Source: Chitinophagaceae bacterium (GTDB lineage Bacteria; Bacteroidota; Bacteroidia; Chitinophagales; Chitinophagaceae). Taken from it: a stretch of 64,000 nt of DNA. The notes under the pieces were generated by a model. The model had not been told where the DNA came from and searched no databases. It was given only the letters and a program-made list of their open reading frames with translations. Shown in pieces: positions 17,925-27,210 of this stretch (its first letter is position 1; every line of letters begins with the position of its first letter). The position numbers were made by a program, and so were the translations under genes. Where the stretch lies: assembly GCA_026415715.1 (NCBI GenBank), contig JAOAGO010000007.1, forward strand, positions 19,762 through 83,761, given 5' to 3'.

Positions 17925-19211
17925 ATGTATCAGGAATTATTGCAAAAAAAAGCCAGATTAGCAGTTATCGGACTGGGCTATGTAGGTCTTCCCATAGCCC
18001 TGGAATTTGCCCGTAAAATTTCTGTCATCGGGTTTGATATCAATTCATCACGAATAGAAATGATGAAAAACAAAATTGACCCGAGCAATGAACTTTCTTC
18101 GGAAGATTTTGAAGGTTGCGATATCGTTTTCACTGATTCGGAAAAGGTGCTGCGGGAAGCCCGTTTTTTTATAGTGGCCGTTCCCACTCCCGTCGATCGG
18201 CACAATGTACCGGATTTAATGCCGGTAAAAAAAGCCTCAGAAACCATTGGCCGGGTAATTAAAAAAGGAGATTATGTGGTGTATGAATCCACCGTATATC
18301 CCGGATGTACGGAAGAAGACTGTCTTCCCATAATTGAAAACTTGTCGGGACTCAGAGCCGGAATAGATTTTAAAATCGGCTATTCGCCGGAGCGTATTAA
18401 TCCGGGCGACAAGCAACATACCTTGCCAAACATCGTAAAGGTAGTTTCGGGTTGCGACGAGGAGGCTTTGGACACCATTGCAAAAACTTATGAACTGGTA
18501 GTCAGAGCCGGAGTGTATCGGGCTTCTTCCATAAAAGTAGCCGAAGCGGCAAAAATCATTGAAAATACACAAAGAGATCTGAACATCGCCTTGATGAATG
18601 AATTGTCTGTAATTTTTAATCTGATGAACATTAATACTTATGAAGTATTGGAGGCGGCCGGCACAAAATGGAATTTTCTGAAATTTCAGCCGGGACTTGT
18701 CGGCGGGCATTGTATAGGAGTTGATCCTTATTATCTGACTTATAAAGCACAGCAACTCGGTTATGACCCGAGAGTGATACTGGCCGGAAGAACCATTAAC
18801 GATAGTATGGCAAACTATGTAGCTGAAACCGTGGTTAAATATCTCATTAAAAATACAAAAGACATAAAAGCGGCCAAAGTGTTGATTATGGGAGCTACTT
18901 TTAAAGAAAATGTGAGCGACATCCGCAATTCTAAAATTGCAGATGTGGTAAAAGAGCTGCAATCTTATTCAGTAAAAGTGGATGTAACAGATCCTCATGC
19001 TTCTGCCGAGGAATTACTTCATGAATACGGGTTCGGACTTACTTCATCAAACGGACTTTACGATGCCGTGATCGTTGCCGTACCTCATGATGAATATAAA
19101 CAACTTGACGATACGTATTTTTGCAACATCACCCATGAGCATGGAATGATTGCTGACCTCAAAGGAATTTACAGAAATAAAATTATAAACCGAACTTACT
19201 GGAGTTTATAA
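17925..19211 (+). CDS. Nucleotide-sugar dehydrogenase, WbpA/WbpO/TviB type
   Basis: A second member of the UDP-glucose/GDP-mannose dehydrogenase superfamily, 428 residues. It has AVIGLGYVGLPIALEF, the ESTVYPGCTEE segment, SPERINPGD, and the catalytic Cys in LVGGHCIGVDPYYL. These are the marks of the branch that oxidises UDP-N-acetyl-hexosamines (UDP-GlcNAc or UDP-GalNAc) to the uronic acids, not UDP-glucose. It is therefore not redundant with ugd. Together with the aminotransferase at the head of the cassette it could belong to a UDP-diacetamido-uronate branch. A TTG at 17919 extends the frame by two codons; ATG 17925 is preferred. Confidence 0.9.
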   Translation: MYQELLQKKARLAVIGLGYVGLPIALEFARKISVIGFDINSSRIEMMKNKIDPSNELSSEDFEGCDIVFTDSEKVLREARFFIVAVPTPVDRHNVPDLMPVKKASETIGRVIKKGDYVVYESTVYPGCTEEDCLPIIENLSGLRAGIDFKIGYSPERINPGDKQHTLPNIVKVVSGCDEEALDTIAKTYELVVRAGVYRASSIKVAEAAKIIENTQRDLNIALMNELSVIFNLMNINTYEVLEAAGTKWNFLKFQPGLVGGHCIGVDPYYLTYKAQQLGYDPRVILAGRTINDSMANYVAETVVKYLIKNTKDIKAAKVLIMGATFKENVSDIRNSKIADVVKELQSYSVKVDVTDPHASAEELLHEYGFGLTSSNGLYDAVIVAVPHDEYKQLDDTYFCNITHEHGMIADLKGIYRNKIINRTYWSL

Positions 19212-19212
19212 T

Positions 19213-19776
19213 ATGCCCTTTTATCCTACACCATTTCATGGACTTTGGATTTTTGAGCCACAGGTTTTTGAGGATGAAAGAGGAATTTTTTTTGAAGCAT
19301 ACAATCATAAAGTTTTTCTTGATCACGGAATTGATGTTACCTGGATACAGGACAATCAGTCGGTTTCAAAATATGGAGTCATCCGCGGGCTACATTACCA
19401 ACTACCCCCTCATGCCCAGGCCAAACTGATACGCGTTGTATCGGGTGAAATTTTCGATGTAGCGCTTGATTTACGTAAAGGTTCGCCAACTTTCGGAAAA
19501 TATTTCGGCATGGTACTTTCGGCCGATAACCGAAAACAATTATTTATTCCCAAAGGATTTGCTCATGGATTTTCCGTGTTAAGCCCTCAGGCAATCGTAT
19601 TGTATAAATGCGATGCCCTTTATAACCGCGACAGTGAAGCCGGAGTTCATTATTCAGATCCTGCCTTAAATATTGACTGGAAACTTCCGCATAACGTTCA
19701 TATTGTATCCGAAAAAGATAAACAACTTCCGCCGCTGGCCTCATGTAAAAACACTTTTCTTTTTGACGCTTCATGA
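19213..19776 (+). CDS. rfbC: dTDP-4-dehydrorhamnose 3,5-epimerase
   Basis: Third step of dTDP-L-rhamnose synthesis: epimerises dTDP-4-keto-6-deoxyglucose at C3 and C5. The 187-residue cupin protein has the N-terminal FEDERGIFFEAYN, WIQDNQSVSKYGVIRGLHYQ with the catalytic His, the RVVSGEIFDVALDLRKGSPTFG strand pair, and FIPKGFAHGFSVLS. It starts 2 bp after the previous stop, and its own TGA overlaps the rfbD start by four bases (ATGA), so the two are translationally coupled. Confidence 0.96.
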   Translation: MPFYPTPFHGLWIFEPQVFEDERGIFFEAYNHKVFLDHGIDVTWIQDNQSVSKYGVIRGLHYQLPPHAQAKLIRVVSGEIFDVALDLRKGSPTFGKYFGMVLSADNRKQLFIPKGFAHGFSVLSPQAIVLYKCDALYNRDSEAGVHYSDPALNIDWKLPHNVHIVSEKDKQLPPLASCKNTFLFDAS

Positions 19777-20648
19777 AAAATTTACCTCAAATACTGATAA
19801 CCGGAGCAAACGGACAATTGGGGAGAGCGTTACGTGAGCTTTCGGTTCATTTTCCTCAGTTTGAATATGTTTTTTTGTCGCGTACGGATTTTCCTATTCA
19901 TCATGCTGAAATGATAGATCACTTTTTTGAGATTTATCAACCAGAATACTTAATCAACTGTGCCGCTTATACTGCTGTGGATAAAGCTGAAACAGAAAAA
20001 GAAAAAGCTTTTCTTGTGAATGCCCGTGCCGTGGGTTGGCTGGCTCTCCGATGTAAAAAATATCGTACACGATTCATCCATATTTCTACCGATTATGTTT
20101 TTAACGGAAATACTACCGTTCCGTACACTGAAGAAGACCTGCCTGATCCCATAAACGTTTACGGCGCTTCAAAATACGAAGGCGAAAAACGGGCATTACA
20201 ACATCATCCCGATTCAATGATTATTCGTACATCCTGGCTTTACTCTTGCTATGGAAAGAATTTTGTAAAAACCATGCTCTCCTTAATGAAAGAAAAGGAA
20301 GAAGTGCGGGTGGTGAATGATCAGTTTGGCTCGCCCACGTACGCCGCCGATCTGGCTGAAGCAATAATGACAATTATTTCATCCGCGAAGTGGGCTTCCG
20401 GCATTTATCATTATTGTAACAGCGGGGTAATTTCCTGGTATGATTTTGCATTAGCCATAAAAGAATTATCAGGATTATCCTGCCGCATTATACCCATTCC
20501 CACATCAGCCTATCCCACACCTGCCCGAAGACCGGCTTTTTCAGCGCTGAATATGGAAAAAATTATTTCTTCATTTCATTTAAAATGCAACGACTGGAAA
20601 ACAAGTCTTGAAAAAATGCTTCTGAAGAACAAATTTTACGATATCTGA
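19773..20648 (+). CDS. rfbD: dTDP-4-dehydrorhamnose reductase
   Basis: Final step of dTDP-L-rhamnose synthesis, an NADPH-dependent reduction. The 291-residue short-chain-type reductase has the dinucleotide motif ITGANGQLGRALREL, INCAAYTAVDKAE, the ISTDYVFNG segment with catalytic Thr, and the Y-x-x-x-K pair in VYGASKYEGEKR, then the RTSWLYS segment. rfbA and rfbB, needed for the first two steps, are not in the window. The start overlaps the rfbC stop. It ends the cassette; the 200 bp up to the tRNA hold only A/T-rich sequence and a perfect GCAAGCTTGC palindrome. Confidence 0.95.
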   Translation: MKNLPQILITGANGQLGRALRELSVHFPQFEYVFLSRTDFPIHHAEMIDHFFEIYQPEYLINCAAYTAVDKAETEKEKAFLVNARAVGWLALRCKKYRTRFIHISTDYVFNGNTTVPYTEEDLPDPINVYGASKYEGEKRALQHHPDSMIIRTSWLYSCYGKNFVKTMLSLMKEKEEVRVVNDQFGSPTYAADLAEAIMTIISSAKWASGIYHYCNSGVISWYDFALAIKELSGLSCRIIPIPTSAYPTPARRPAFSALNMEKIISSFHLKCNDWKTSLEKMLLKNKFYDI

Positions 20649-20850
20649 AGCAATTAAAAATTTTTTTTGCAAGCTTGCTTAAATTAAGTTCGTCAGGACG
20701 GGATTATTTACAGAGCAAGAGTTCCGGCATAAACTTTTTTTCAATATCGGCCTGTTGTAAATTTCAGAATGGATGAAATCAAAAATTAATTAATAGAAGA
20801 ATCCGAAATCTTCCGGAATAAATTTCAGAAAGAAGCTATTGTGATACTTG
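20649..20850. other. Intergenic spacer rfbD to tRNA-Gln
   Basis: About 200 bp, A/T-rich. A ten-base palindrome GCAAGCTTGC sits at 20669-20678 after a run of eight T residues; the T run is on the wrong side for a terminator of rfbD. No gene is visible. Confidence 0.5.
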
Positions 20851-20921
20851 TTGACCCACTAGGATTCGAACCTAGACAGACAGAACCAAAATCTGTAGTG
20901 CTACCGTTACACCATGGGTCA
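20851..20921 (-). tRNA. tRNA-Gln (anticodon TTG)
   Basis: On the minus strand the cloverleaf is clear: acceptor stem TGACCCA pairing with TGGGTCA, a D arm with GTAACGGTAGC, the anticodon stem ACAGA/TCTGT enclosing the loop TTTTGGT, and the T arm CTAGG-TTCGAAT-CCTAG. The anticodon reads TTG, which decodes CAA (Gln). After the discriminator A the genome reads CA, so a full CCA end is not encoded and must be added. The length is 71 bases. Confidence 0.95.
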
Positions 20922-20930
20922 AAGAGGCTG

Positions 20931-20960
20931 CAAATTTACGGCTTTTTTCCATTTCCCAAA
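20931..20960 (-). promoter_or_regulatory. Promoter of tRNA-Gln
   Basis: On the minus strand a TTTG box (20960-20957) and TAAATTTG (20938-20931) are separated by 18 bases, a good match to the Bacteroidota -33/-7 promoter. The -7 box ends nine bases before the tRNA 5' end. It is the clearest two-box promoter seen in the window. Confidence 0.6.
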
Positions 20961-20981
20961 ATTCTGTCTTTATGCAACGAA

Positions 20982-23618
20982 TTACACGGAATGAGTTTCT
21001 TGTTCTTCTCTTTCTTTCAGCTCACGGATTTTATCCAATGCTCCGGCAACCACATCACACATGATGGTATAAAGCGCACCTTTTCTGGGATGGGCATAAA
21101 TATACTCCAGCGCCTCGTTTTCATTGGCAATTTTCAGAACAGGTATGTGAGGATTAGCTTTACGTATGCCCTCTTCCAGCAAATTCATGATTTCATCGGC
21201 CGTTCGGCCACGGAGATTTTTATCACACCGGATAATTATTTCATCAAAGTAGCGAGCAGAAATTTCTCCCAATTCTCTGATATCATTATCGCGGCGATCG
21301 CCGGTGCCGCTGATTACGCCGATTTTTACGGGGTAATCCAATTTACTGATAAAGTCACATAGCAACTGCAGCCCGTGGGGATTGTGTGCAAAGTCGGCTA
21401 ATATGGTAAAGTCTTTGAAATGAAAAAAATTCAATCGTCCCGGCGTCAGCGTTTCCGAAGGCACGAAAGTTTGCAGGGCTGTGCGGATGTCTTCAATCGT
21501 TATATCACGGAATAAGTAGGCAGCCATTACGGCAGCCAGACAGTTGCTGACATTGTGAACGGCTTTGCCGCCAAATGTGATGGGAACTTTACTGACCGGA
21601 AGCACACGGATTTTCCAGTTGCCTTTCATGATTGTGATGTATCCGTTTTCGTAAACACAACTCAATCCGTTTTCTGCAGCATGCTCTTTTATCCTGGGAT
21701 TATTTTCATCCATGCTAAACAGGGCAATATTGCATTTCAGATTATACTTCATTTTATATACCAAATCATCGTCGGCATTCAGCACGGCATATCCGTGCGG
21801 AAATACGGTTTCCGGTACTACCGATTTTACCCGGGCCATGTCTTCCAGCGTATGAATGCCGCCCAATCCCAGATGATCGGCCGCTACGTTGGTTACAATG
21901 GCTACTTCGCAGTTTTGAAATGCCAGCCCCGATCGCAAAATACCCCCTCTGGCACACTCCAGCACCGCAAAATCTACGGTAGGGTCTTTTAAAACAAACT
22001 GCGCCGAAACAGGACCGGTACAATCACCGCGCATCATTAACTGATTTTGTATGTACACACCATCACTGGTGGTGTAGCCTACTTTTTTACCGGCCGCTTT
22101 GGCTATATGGGCTGTGAGTCGGGTAGTGGTGGTTTTACCGTTTGTTCCGGTAATGGCAATGATAGGAATTCGTCCGGCGCTTCCTTTGGGAAACAACATA
22201 TCCACCACAGGCTCAGCCACATTTCGGGGCAGCCCTTCGGCAGGATCAATGTGCATACGAAAACCCGGAGCGGCATTTACTTCCAGAATTGCTCCACCGT
22301 TTTCCGTAATCGGCGTTCTCAAATCCGGCGCCATAACATCTATTCCGCAAATATCTAATCCGATGATACGGGCTATCCGTTCGAACATAAATATGTTGGC
22401 CGGGTGCACTTCATCGGTTACGTCTGTTGCCGTACCACCGGTTGAAAGGTTGGCGGTAGGCTTCAGAATGACCCGTTCTCCTTTGGCAGGTATGGTTTCC
22501 AGGGTATAGCCTTTGTCGCTTAACATTTTGTGTGTAAACTGATCGACGGTGATTTGCGTCAATACTTTTTCATGACCGTATCCCCGACGCGGGTCTTTAT
22601 TTACTTCATCAATCAGCCATTGTATGGTATGTTCGCCATCTCCCACAACCGAAGCGGGAGTTCGCAACGCGGCACAAATGAATTTATAATTAATGACCAG
22701 ACAACGGAAATCATATCCTTCAATAAATTTTTCAACAATCACACTTCGGCTGTACTGTTTAGCCGCTTCAAAAGCCTTGTAAGCCTGATCCCGGGTTTTT
22801 ATGTTTGTGGTGTTTCCTTTTCCATGGTTTCCGTCAATCGGTTTTATTACCAGAGGAAAGCCCAGGCGTTCGATTGCATCATCCAGTCCTTCGGGCGTTT
22901 TAACCACGGTACCTTTCGGAACCGGAATTTCCGCTGCTTCAAGTAACATTTTCGTTTCTTCTTTGTCGCAGGCAATATCTACAGCTATGCTGGATGTGGT
23001 AGAAGCAATGGTAGCCCTTATTCGTTTTTGATTTACTCCATATCCGAGTTGTACAAGGCTTTGTTTGTTAAGCCGGATATAGGGAATGCCTCGTTTGGCT
23101 GCTTCTTCCACAATGGAAGCTGTAGAAGGCCCTAACCGCGTTTCTTCCCGGATTTCTCTGAGCCTTTGAATATCCCCGGCCAGGTTATACTCTTTTCCAT
23201 CAATCAGCGCCTGAGCAATAGCCACAGAAGCTTTTGCGGCAAATACTCCGGCATCTTCTTCCATATAACTGAACACAACATAATATATTCCCTCTTTTTC
23301 GCCGGGTACGCTACGGGTGCGGCCGAATCCAACATTCATACCCGCCATGGTTTGAAGCTCAAGGGCAATATGTTCTATAACATGGCCCATCCAGGTCCCG
23401 TCTTCCACTCGCTTAAAAAATCCACCTCTCACACCCTCGCTGCAGCGATGCTCTATCATATCGGGAAACATTTTTTCAAGCCGCTCACGAAAACCCGGAA
23501 TTTTATTGGTAGGGCGTTGCTCCAGTTCTTCCAGATCCAGTTTCATTTGTATTAGTTTCGGCCTGCGGATACTCCAGTAATTCGGGCCTTTTAAAACTTT
23601 AATTTCCAATATTTTCAT
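20982..23618 (-). CDS. cphA: Cyanophycin synthetase
   Basis: Makes cyanophycin, an insoluble nitrogen-storage polymer with a poly-aspartate backbone and arginine side chains, using ATP. The 878-residue protein has the full CphA1 architecture: an N-terminal domain of about 200 residues (ending near LGYGVNQKRIRATIAS), a central ATP-grasp domain (IPVPKGTVVKTPEG, FPLVIKPIDGNHGKG, ILEVNAAPGFRMH), and a C-terminal Mur-ligase-like domain with the P-loop IAITGTNGKTTTTRL near residue 490 and a NPHGLQLL-type region near the end. All active-site blocks look intact. The usual partners, cyanophycinase CphB and isoaspartyl dipeptidase, are not in the window. Upstream are ~280 bp of A/T-rich DNA shared with divergent iscS. 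Confidence 0.95.
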   Translation of the reverse strand: MKILEIKVLKGPNYWSIRRPKLIQMKLDLEELEQRPTNKIPGFRERLEKMFPDMIEHRCSEGVRGGFFKRVEDGTWMGHVIEHIALELQTMAGMNVGFGRTRSVPGEKEGIYYVVFSYMEEDAGVFAAKASVAIAQALIDGKEYNLAGDIQRLREIREETRLGPSTASIVEEAAKRGIPYIRLNKQSLVQLGYGVNQKRIRATIASTTSSIAVDIACDKEETKMLLEAAEIPVPKGTVVKTPEGLDDAIERLGFPLVIKPIDGNHGKGNTTNIKTRDQAYKAFEAAKQYSRSVIVEKFIEGYDFRCLVINYKFICAALRTPASVVGDGEHTIQWLIDEVNKDPRRGYGHEKVLTQITVDQFTHKMLSDKGYTLETIPAKGERVILKPTANLSTGGTATDVTDEVHPANIFMFERIARIIGLDICGIDVMAPDLRTPITENGGAILEVNAAPGFRMHIDPAEGLPRNVAEPVVDMLFPKGSAGRIPIIAITGTNGKTTTTRLTAHIAKAAGKKVGYTTSDGVYIQNQLMMRGDCTGPVSAQFVLKDPTVDFAVLECARGGILRSGLAFQNCEVAIVTNVAADHLGLGGIHTLEDMARVKSVVPETVFPHGYAVLNADDDLVYKMKYNLKCNIALFSMDENNPRIKEHAAENGLSCVYENGYITIMKGNWKIRVLPVSKVPITFGGKAVHNVSNCLAAVMAAYLFRDITIEDIRTALQTFVPSETLTPGRLNFFHFKDFTILADFAHNPHGLQLLCDFISKLDYPVKIGVISGTGDRRDNDIRELGEISARYFDEIIIRCDKNLRGRTADEIMNLLEEGIRKANPHIPVLKIANENEALEYIYAHPRKGALYTIMCDVVAGALDKIRELKEREEQETHSV

Positions 23619-23865
23619 TTCTTCAAATTTTTCGGAAGATAATTTTTTTTATGAGACAAAGCAATAAGGTAGCCTTCACCTTGGCGAAGTTTGATTTCAG
23701 TTATTTCAGCATAAATTCAGTAAATTTGAAAAAGGGGGTTAAGAATTAAAGGAAAATCACATCTGAAATCTGATTTTTTAACAATTATTTTATTTCACTG
23801 TTTACGAAAACGGGAAAATTCAGGGTTTAGCAATATTGAAAAATTCCAAAAAAGAACTTTTGGCT

Positions 23866-23873
23866 TAATTTTG
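23866..23873 (+). promoter_or_regulatory. Putative -7 promoter box of the isc genes
   Basis: TAATTTTG matches TAnnTTTG and lies 27 bases before the iscS ATG. No TTTG was found at 17-20 bases upstream, although the region is T-rich. The rest of the 23619-23900 spacer holds no gene. Confidence 0.45.
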
Positions 23874-23900
23874 TGTTTGACATATAAAATACTCTGAATC

Positions 23901-25118
23901 ATGCTAAAACTGCCAATATATCTGGATCATAATGCAACTACTCCCTGCGATCCCAGAGTGGTGGAAGCCATGCTTCCTTATTTCACAGAAAAATTCGGGA
24001 ATGCGGCCAGCAGAAATCATCCCTTTGGTTGGGAAGCCGAAGAAGCCGTAGATTATGCCAGAGAGCAGGTAGCCCGACTTATCGGTGCAGATCCCAAAGA
24101 AATTATTTTTACTTCAGGCGCAACCGAAGCAGACAACCTGGCTATCAAAGGGGCATTTGATATGTATGCGTCTAAAGGCAATCATATCATTACCTGCAAC
24201 ATTGAGCATAAAGCCGTGCTGGACACCTGCAAGCGCATTGAAAAAACTGGGGGAGAAGTTACTTACGTTAAAGTGCAACCCAATGGAATCGTAAACCCGG
24301 CTGATATTGAAGCTGCCATTAAACCAAATACGATTCTGATAGCAATCATGTACGCTAATAATGAAATCGGCACCGTTATGCCGATCAGAGAAATCAGCGC
24401 CATTGCTAAAAAGCACGGAATTCTTTTCTTCACCGATGCCACACAGGCAGTAGGTAAAATTCCGGTGGATGTGAATAAAGACGGCATTGACCTGATGGCA
24501 TTCACTGCTCATAAAATGTATGGCCCGAAAGGTGTAGGCGCTTTATATGTCCGCCGTAAAAATCCTCGTGTAAAAGTTACCGCTCAGATGGATGGAGGCG
24601 GGCATGAGCGGGGAATGCGTAGCGGCACGCTGAATGTACCCGGTATTGTGGGTTTTGGTAAAGCCTGTGAACTTTGCATGCAGGAAATGCCTGAGGAGTC
24701 TCAACGAATCAGGAAACTCAGAGATAAACTGGAAAATGCCTTGCTTCAGATAGAGGAAACACATCTGAATGGCGACAAAGAAAAACGATTACCGCATGTC
24801 TGCAACATTTCCTTCAAGTATGTGGAGGGTGAGGGCCTGCTGATGGGATTCAACAAAAACATCGCCGTTTCATCGGGCTCGGCCTGTACATCCGCTTCGC
24901 TTGAACCTTCGTATGTACTTAAAGCGCTGGGACTTGGCGATGACCTGGCACATAGTTCCATTCGTTTCGGACTGGGAAGATATACAACCGAAGAACAAAT
25001 TGATTATACCATAGAACAAGTGACACAAACTGTACAAAGACTCAGAGATATGAGTCCGTTGTGGGAAATGTATAAAGAAGGTATTGATTTAAACACTATT
25101 GAGTGGGCTCATCATTAA
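23901..25118 (+). CDS. iscS: Cysteine desulfurase IscS
   Basis: PLP enzyme that removes sulfur from cysteine as a persulfide for Fe-S cluster assembly and tRNA thiolation. The 405-residue protein begins with [16 protein letters not shown]. It has [15 protein letters not shown], the PLP Lys in [18 protein letters not shown], and the catalytic loop Cys in [17 protein letters not shown], the long-loop pattern of group I (IscS/NFS1). The following iscU and iscA genes confirm the pathway. It is divergent from cphA. Confidence 0.96.
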   Translation: MLKLPIYLDHNATTPCDPRVVEAMLPYFTEKFGNAASRNHPFGWEAEEAVDYAREQVARLIGADPKEIIFTSGATEADNLAIKGAFDMYASKGNHIITCNIEHKAVLDTCKRIEKTGGEVTYVKVQPNGIVNPADIEAAIKPNTILIAIMYANNEIGTVMPIREISAIAKKHGILFFTDATQAVGKIPVDVNKDGIDLMAFTAHKMYGPKGVGALYVRRKNPRVKVTAQMDGGGHERGMRSGTLNVPGIVGFGKACELCMQEMPEESQRIRKLRDKLENALLQIEETHLNGDKEKRLPHVCNISFKYVEGEGLLMGFNKNIAVSSGSACTSASLEPSYVLKALGLGDDLAHSSIRFGLGRYTTEEQIDYTIEQVTQTVQRLRDMSPLWEMYKEGIDLNTIEWAHH

Positions 25119-25154
25119 AACGTAAAAATTTATTCACCATAAAAACAAAAACCT

Positions 25155-25574
25155 ATGGCATACAGCAATAAAGTCATTGATCATTATCAGAATCCGCGCA
25201 ATGTGGGCACCCTGGATAAAAACAAAAAAAATGTAGGTACCGGCCTGGTCGGTGCTCCGGAATGTGGCGACGTGATGCGCCTGCAGATTGAAGTGGATGA
25301 AGAAACCGGCATTATCAAAGACGCCAAATTCAAAACCTTTGGTTGCGGTTCGGCCATTGCTTCTTCCTCTTTAGCTACAGAATGGCTGAAAGGAAAAACA
25401 ATTGATGAAGCCGTTAAAATTGATAACATGGAAATCGTGGAAGAATTGAATCTGCCGCCGGTAAAAATCCACTGTTCCGTTTTGGCTGAAGATGCCATCA
25501 AGGCTGCCGTAAATGATTACAGAAGGAAAAACGGTTTGCCCGAGCTGAAATTTGAGGACAGCGTGGTACATTAA
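25155..25574 (+). CDS. iscU: Fe-S cluster scaffold IscU
   Basis: Scaffold on which [2Fe-2S] and [4Fe-4S] clusters are built with sulfur from IscS. The 139-residue protein has the three conserved Cys: one in VGAPECGDVM, one in FKTFGCGSAIASSS, and one in VKIHCSVLAEDAI, together with the cluster-release Asp next to the first Cys. It begins with YSNKVIDHYQNPRNVG, a typical IscU start. It lies 36 bp after iscS. Confidence 0.97.
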   Translation: MAYSNKVIDHYQNPRNVGTLDKNKKNVGTGLVGAPECGDVMRLQIEVDEETGIIKDAKFKTFGCGSAIASSSLATEWLKGKTIDEAVKIDNMEIVEELNLPPVKIHCSVLAEDAIKAAVNDYRRKNGLPELKFEDSVVH

Positions 25575-25578
25575 GGAA

Positions 25579-25974
25579 ATGACAACAGATAATCAACATA
25601 TTGGCTTAACCTCAGGCTTTGCCGTTCAGGGCGAAATACCGGCTATTTCCGTAACCGAAAAAGCAAAAGATAAAATACTCCAATTAATGAAAGATGCCGG
25701 TATTTCAGGCGATGCGGGTTATTTTCTTCGGGTAAGCGTGGTGGGTGGTGGTTGTTCCGGTTTAAGTTATAAACTGGATTTTGATAATGAATTACAATCC
25801 ATGGACCAGGTTTTTGAAGATAAGGGAATAAAAATAGTAACCGATCTGAAAAGTTTTCTTTATCTGGTAAATACCACGTTGGACTTTTCGGACGGCCTGA
25901 ACGGCAAAGGTTTTCATTTTATAAATCCCAACGCCAGCCGAACCTGCGGTTGCGGAGAAAGTTTTGCAGTATAA
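25579..25974 (+). CDS. iscA: A-type Fe-S carrier (IscA/ErpA-like)
   Basis: A 131-residue A-type carrier that receives clusters or iron from the Isc machinery and passes them to apoproteins. The three family Cys are present: one in VVGGGCSGLSY and the pair in the C-terminal TCGCGESF. A ~25-residue N-terminal extension (MTTDNQHIGL...) precedes the usual start ISVTEKAKDKI. The frame extends upstream into iscU, but ATG 25579, four bases after the iscU stop, is the sensible start. IscX, HscB and HscA are not in the window. IscA versus ErpA cannot be decided by eye. Confidence 0.93.
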   Translation: MTTDNQHIGLTSGFAVQGEIPAISVTEKAKDKILQLMKDAGISGDAGYFLRVSVVGGGCSGLSYKLDFDNELQSMDQVFEDKGIKIVTDLKSFLYLVNTTLDFSDGLNGKGFHFINPNASRTCGCGESFAV

Positions 25975-26034
25975 TTTTCCTTTCAACTTAATAAAAAGGG
26001 GTTTCTTACAATAGTTACTTTTCCGCCTTTAATT

Positions 26035-26961
26035 TTACCTTTTAGAAGCAGAATCATTAACAAACTTCAATAAAATTTCATTATACTTTTCAGGCTGATT
26101 AAGGTATGGAAAATGACCTTTACCTTTAAAAGTAAATATATCTGCATTGTAATATAGCTTTTTTAATTTTTCTCTGAGTGTTTGAGTTATCAAAGGGTCG
26201 TTATCCGATTCAATGATAAGTTTAGGTATAATATGGTTAGCGCTGTCAGTCTGTTTTAAAGGAAAAATTTCAGTGATAATATCAAATCGGTTTATGAAGG
26301 TTTTTTTCCGGAATGGAGCGCTGAGCAACATGGCTTTCACTAACGGATGATTTTCGGAAGTGGGAAAAACTTTTTTTCTCAAATTTTTTTTGTATAATGA
26401 ATAAACCAAACTTTTCGGAATAAAGGGCATTAGCCTTCTTTGGCTTTTCATTTCTTTTTTTATTTCATCATTAGGGGGAAAACTATTTCCGATAACGGCT
26501 TTTTCTACCCTTTCGGGGTGATGCTGTACCATATACTGTACTATGTATCCTCCCATTGAGGTTCCTGTAAAAATACATTTCCTGATATTTTCGTTATCCA
26601 GTATAGCAATCAGCCCTTTTGAAATCTGGTTCAGGTTCTTTACGTCATCAGGAATATTACAGGATATAACCCTGAAATTTTTTTGAAAAAAAAGAATTTG
26701 CTGAAACCAGAAATCATAAGCTCCGCCCATACCATGTATAAAAAAAAGACAGGTATTACCGTTTCCGCCTGAAAAATAAGTCCATTCCGTTTTTTCTGTT
26801 TTAATTTTTTTTAAAGGTTGACTACGAAACTGCCGCAACTGATAAAAAATACTGTCATGAACATCAGGTATCGCTTCAATCGAAGAAACCTTAACGGGGA
26901 TGAAATAAAGTATAACGAAAAGTAAAAAAACTATGAGAAAAATAATCTTTAGTCTTTTCAT
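26035..26961 (-). CDS. Membrane-anchored alpha/beta hydrolase
   Basis: A 308-residue protein with an N-terminal membrane segment (IIFLIVFLLFVILYFIPV) that serves as a signal anchor, followed by an alpha/beta-hydrolase fold. The oxyanion region FFIHGMGGAYDFW, the nucleophile elbow FTGTSMGGYIV with its Ser, the acid region IIESDNDPLI and the His in FKGKGHFPYL form a complete catalytic triad. The substrate is unknown; esterase or lipase activity is likely. It is visibly A/T-rich compared with the isc and gld genes next to it, and stands alone between them, reading toward iscA. Confidence 0.85.
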   Translation of the reverse strand: MKRLKIIFLIVFLLFVILYFIPVKVSSIEAIPDVHDSIFYQLRQFRSQPLKKIKTEKTEWTYFSGGNGNTCLFFIHGMGGAYDFWFQQILFFQKNFRVISCNIPDDVKNLNQISKGLIAILDNENIRKCIFTGTSMGGYIVQYMVQHHPERVEKAVIGNSFPPNDEIKKEMKSQRRLMPFIPKSLVYSLYKKNLRKKVFPTSENHPLVKAMLLSAPFRKKTFINRFDIITEIFPLKQTDSANHIIPKLIIESDNDPLITQTLREKLKKLYYNADIFTFKGKGHFPYLNQPEKYNEILLKFVNDSASKR

Positions 26962-27210
26962 AAAATTTTTTCATTTTTTCCATTATACAAAAAGATTTCA
27001 GAATCCTTAGATTCAATTGTATTTTTTCTGTTTAAACTTTTATTTTGCAAAGTGTTTTAGAAACATTTCAAGCTGATGGAATTCATCAGCTTTCTTAAAA
27101 ACTTTAAATAGTTTCTGTTTTTTGGATAAAAATACGATGATTTCCGATTGTGTAGGTGAGTGGTCCGGCAGTAAAAAACAGGATAGAGTGAAAAAGGGAA
27201 ATATTCTCTT

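Noticed and set aside
20669..20678. Perfect palindrome GCAAGCTTGC as a terminator of rfbD
   Set aside because: The T run lies before, not after, the palindrome on the rfbD strand, and the stem leaves no loop.
20841..21362. Open frame of 173 codons over the tRNA-Gln and the 3' end of cphA
   Set aside because: Its start lies on the antisense strand of a clear tRNA cloverleaf and the rest is antisense to cphA; it is a shadow frame.
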